Source: Bacteroidales bacterium UBA1237
GTDB lineage: Bacteria > Bacteroidota > Bacteroidia > Bacteroidales > UBA932
DNA: 14,817 nucleotides
NCBI GenBank assembly: GCA_002308935.1
Contig: DBWN01000098.1
Coordinates: 1 to 14,817 of the forward strand
Direction of reading: 5' to 3'
A program made the translations under genes and the position numbers. The notes below the pieces were generated by a model. The model saw only the letters and a program-made list of their open reading frames with translations. It was not told where the DNA came from and made no database searches. Positions 14,421 through 14,817 of the stretch are shown piece by piece; within the stretch, counting starts at the first letter, position 1; each line of letters starts with the position of its first letter.

Positions 14421-14715
14421 GCCTTGATGGTGGAATGGTAGACACGAGGGACTTGAGAAACAAATTTGAGTGCACTTCCCGAAAGGGGAGATGTAGAATG
14501 CCGTAAATTCAAGGAAGCCTTAACAGATCACGCTGATGGTAATCTTGAGCCAAGCCTTTATGAGGAAGGTGCAGAGACTAGACACGGCACACCTAAAGAT
14601 TTTTTCCAAGGTGAAGGTATAGTCCGGACCACAAAAGAGAGGTGGCGAAAGCCATAGTGGTAAGAAAATCCCTTGGACCGAAAGGTCTGTGCGGGTTCGA
14701 GTCCCGCTCGGGGCA
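14421..14715 (+). tRNA. tRNA-Leu (anticodon UAA), interrupted by a group I intron
   Basis: Exon 1 is 14421-14454 and exon 2 is 14665-14715, together 85 nt. The acceptor stem GCCTTGA (14421-14427) pairs with TCGGGGC (14708-14714), and the discriminator is A14715. The D stem is GTG/CAC. The anticodon stem AGGGA (14447-14451) pairs with TCCCT (14669-14673). After splicing the loop reads C-T-T-A-A-A-A, giving anticodon UAA. The long class II variable arm GGACC-GAAA-GGTCT (14675-14688) and T arm GCGGG-TTCGAGT-CCCGC (14691-14707) confirm leucine identity, as does A73. CCA is not encoded (the gene is followed by CCT). The intron splits the anticodon between U34 and A35. The transcript has its own promoter and terminator. 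Confidence 0.93.
14455..14664 (+). ncRNA. Group I self-splicing intron in tRNA-Leu(UAA), subgroup IC3-like
   Basis: The 210-nt insert follows U34 and ends in G14664 (omega-G). P1 forms between exon ACTT (14451-14454) and guide GAGT (14468-14471), with the required T-G wobble at the splice site. P2 is CTTCCC-GAAA-GGGGAG (14475-14490). P4 is TCAAG (14509-14513) with CTTGA (14544-14548). The Q-like block AATCTTGAGCCAAGCC (14541-14556) and R-like block GGAAGGTGCAGAGACTA (14564-14580) closely resemble those I recall from the Anabaena tRNA-Leu intron. P7 is GACTA (14576-14580) with TAGTC (14620-14624). A terminal TGGC-GAAA-GCCA hairpin (14643-14654) fits P9. No endonuclease gene fits in this length. 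Self-splicing is inferred; it may need host factors. Confidence 0.93.
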
Positions 14716-14721
14716 CCTTGG

Positions 14722-14760
14722 AAAGAGCTAACTGACTGATTTTCAGCGGTTAGCTCTTTT
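14722..14760 (+). terminator. Terminator after tRNA-Leu
   Basis: AAAGAGCTAAC (14722-14732) pairs perfectly with GTTAGCTCTTT (14749-14759), with a further CTGA/TCAG pairing inside the loop, ending in TTTT. The A-rich 5' side means it could also stop transcription coming from the right. Confidence 0.85.
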
Positions 14761-14769
14761 GCGTGTCAA

Positions 14770-14791
14770 TTTTTGCCGATTTTTTGCCGAT
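14770..14791. repeat. Two perfect tandem copies of TTTTTGCCGAT
   Basis: Copies lie at 14770-14780 and 14781-14791, directly after the tRNA terminator and close to the window edge. On the minus strand a short open frame enters from the right edge and stops within this stretch, so the end of another gene is possible but cannot be shown. Confidence 0.6.
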
Positions 14792-14817
14792 TTAGGGGCG
14801 TTTTTGGCGACTTAGTG

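Noticed and set aside
14466..14657. 63-codon open frame overlapping the tRNA intron, a possible intron-encoded protein
   Set aside because: It overlies the ribozyme core, has no LAGLIDADG, GIY-YIG or HNH motif, and its translation looks random. The conserved signal here is RNA structure.
14421..14715. tmRNA or a degenerate tRNA pseudogene
   Set aside because: All tRNA stems are intact once 14455-14664 is removed, and the insert carries ordered group I elements; there is no tag-peptide frame or tmRNA-like structure.
1..14817. CRISPR arrays, insertion sequences, transposases, toxin or defence systems
   Set aside because: No spaced repeat array, terminal inverted repeats with transposase, or defence-type protein was found; apart from the items listed the region is core metabolism.

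Overview
The window (14.8 kb) reads as chromosomal DNA of a Bacteroidota bacterium, most likely Bacteroidales. Four things point there. A GLPGLI-family secreted protein (a Bacteroidota hallmark) is present. There is the end of a LamG-containing GH106-like glycoside hydrolase. Promoters follow the Bacteroidota pattern TTTG-N19-21-TAnnTTTG, with three well-spaced -33/-7 pairs before metX, fabG and the tRNA. Shine-Dalgarno sequences are mostly absent. Genus cannot be assigned from sequence reading alone.

Layout, left to right. (1) 1-1164: 3' end of a large secreted carbohydrate-active enzyme, closed by a terminator hairpin. (2) 1266-1949: GLPGLI-family secreted protein. (3) 2066-3343: ThrE-type threonine/serine exporter, possibly from a leaderless mRNA. 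(4) 3385-3611: a leader with a strong promoter, a 19-residue upstream ORF whose end lies in a perfect hairpin, and further hairpins. (5) 3612-8119: a tight aspartate-family operon, metX (homoserine O-acetyltransferase), thrA (aspartokinase/homoserine dehydrogenase) and asd (aspartate-semialdehyde dehydrogenase). (6) 8144-8173: a hairpin shared by convergent transcription units. (7) 13278-8195, minus strand: ahcY-type S-adenosylhomocysteine hydrolase, nhaA, a periplasmic thioredoxin-like protein, an M24 aminopeptidase P and a DUF456 membrane protein, closely spaced. (8) 13515-14261: fabG, divergent from ahcY, with its own promoter and terminator. (9) 14421-14715: a tRNA-Leu(UAA) gene split in its anticodon by a 210-nt group I intron, with its own promoter and terminator.

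Together, thrA and asd supply homoserine from aspartate, metX commits it to methionine, ThrE may bleed off excess threonine/serine, and the SAH hydrolase returns homocysteine to the methionine cycle.

The standout item is the intron. Ligating the exons restores a canonical UAA anticodon loop, and the intron carries recognisable group I core elements very like the cyanobacterial/plastid tRNA-Leu(UAA) intron (subgroup IC3), with no endonuclease ORF. The second most interesting item is the unassigned leader with its short ORF in front of metX-thrA-asd.
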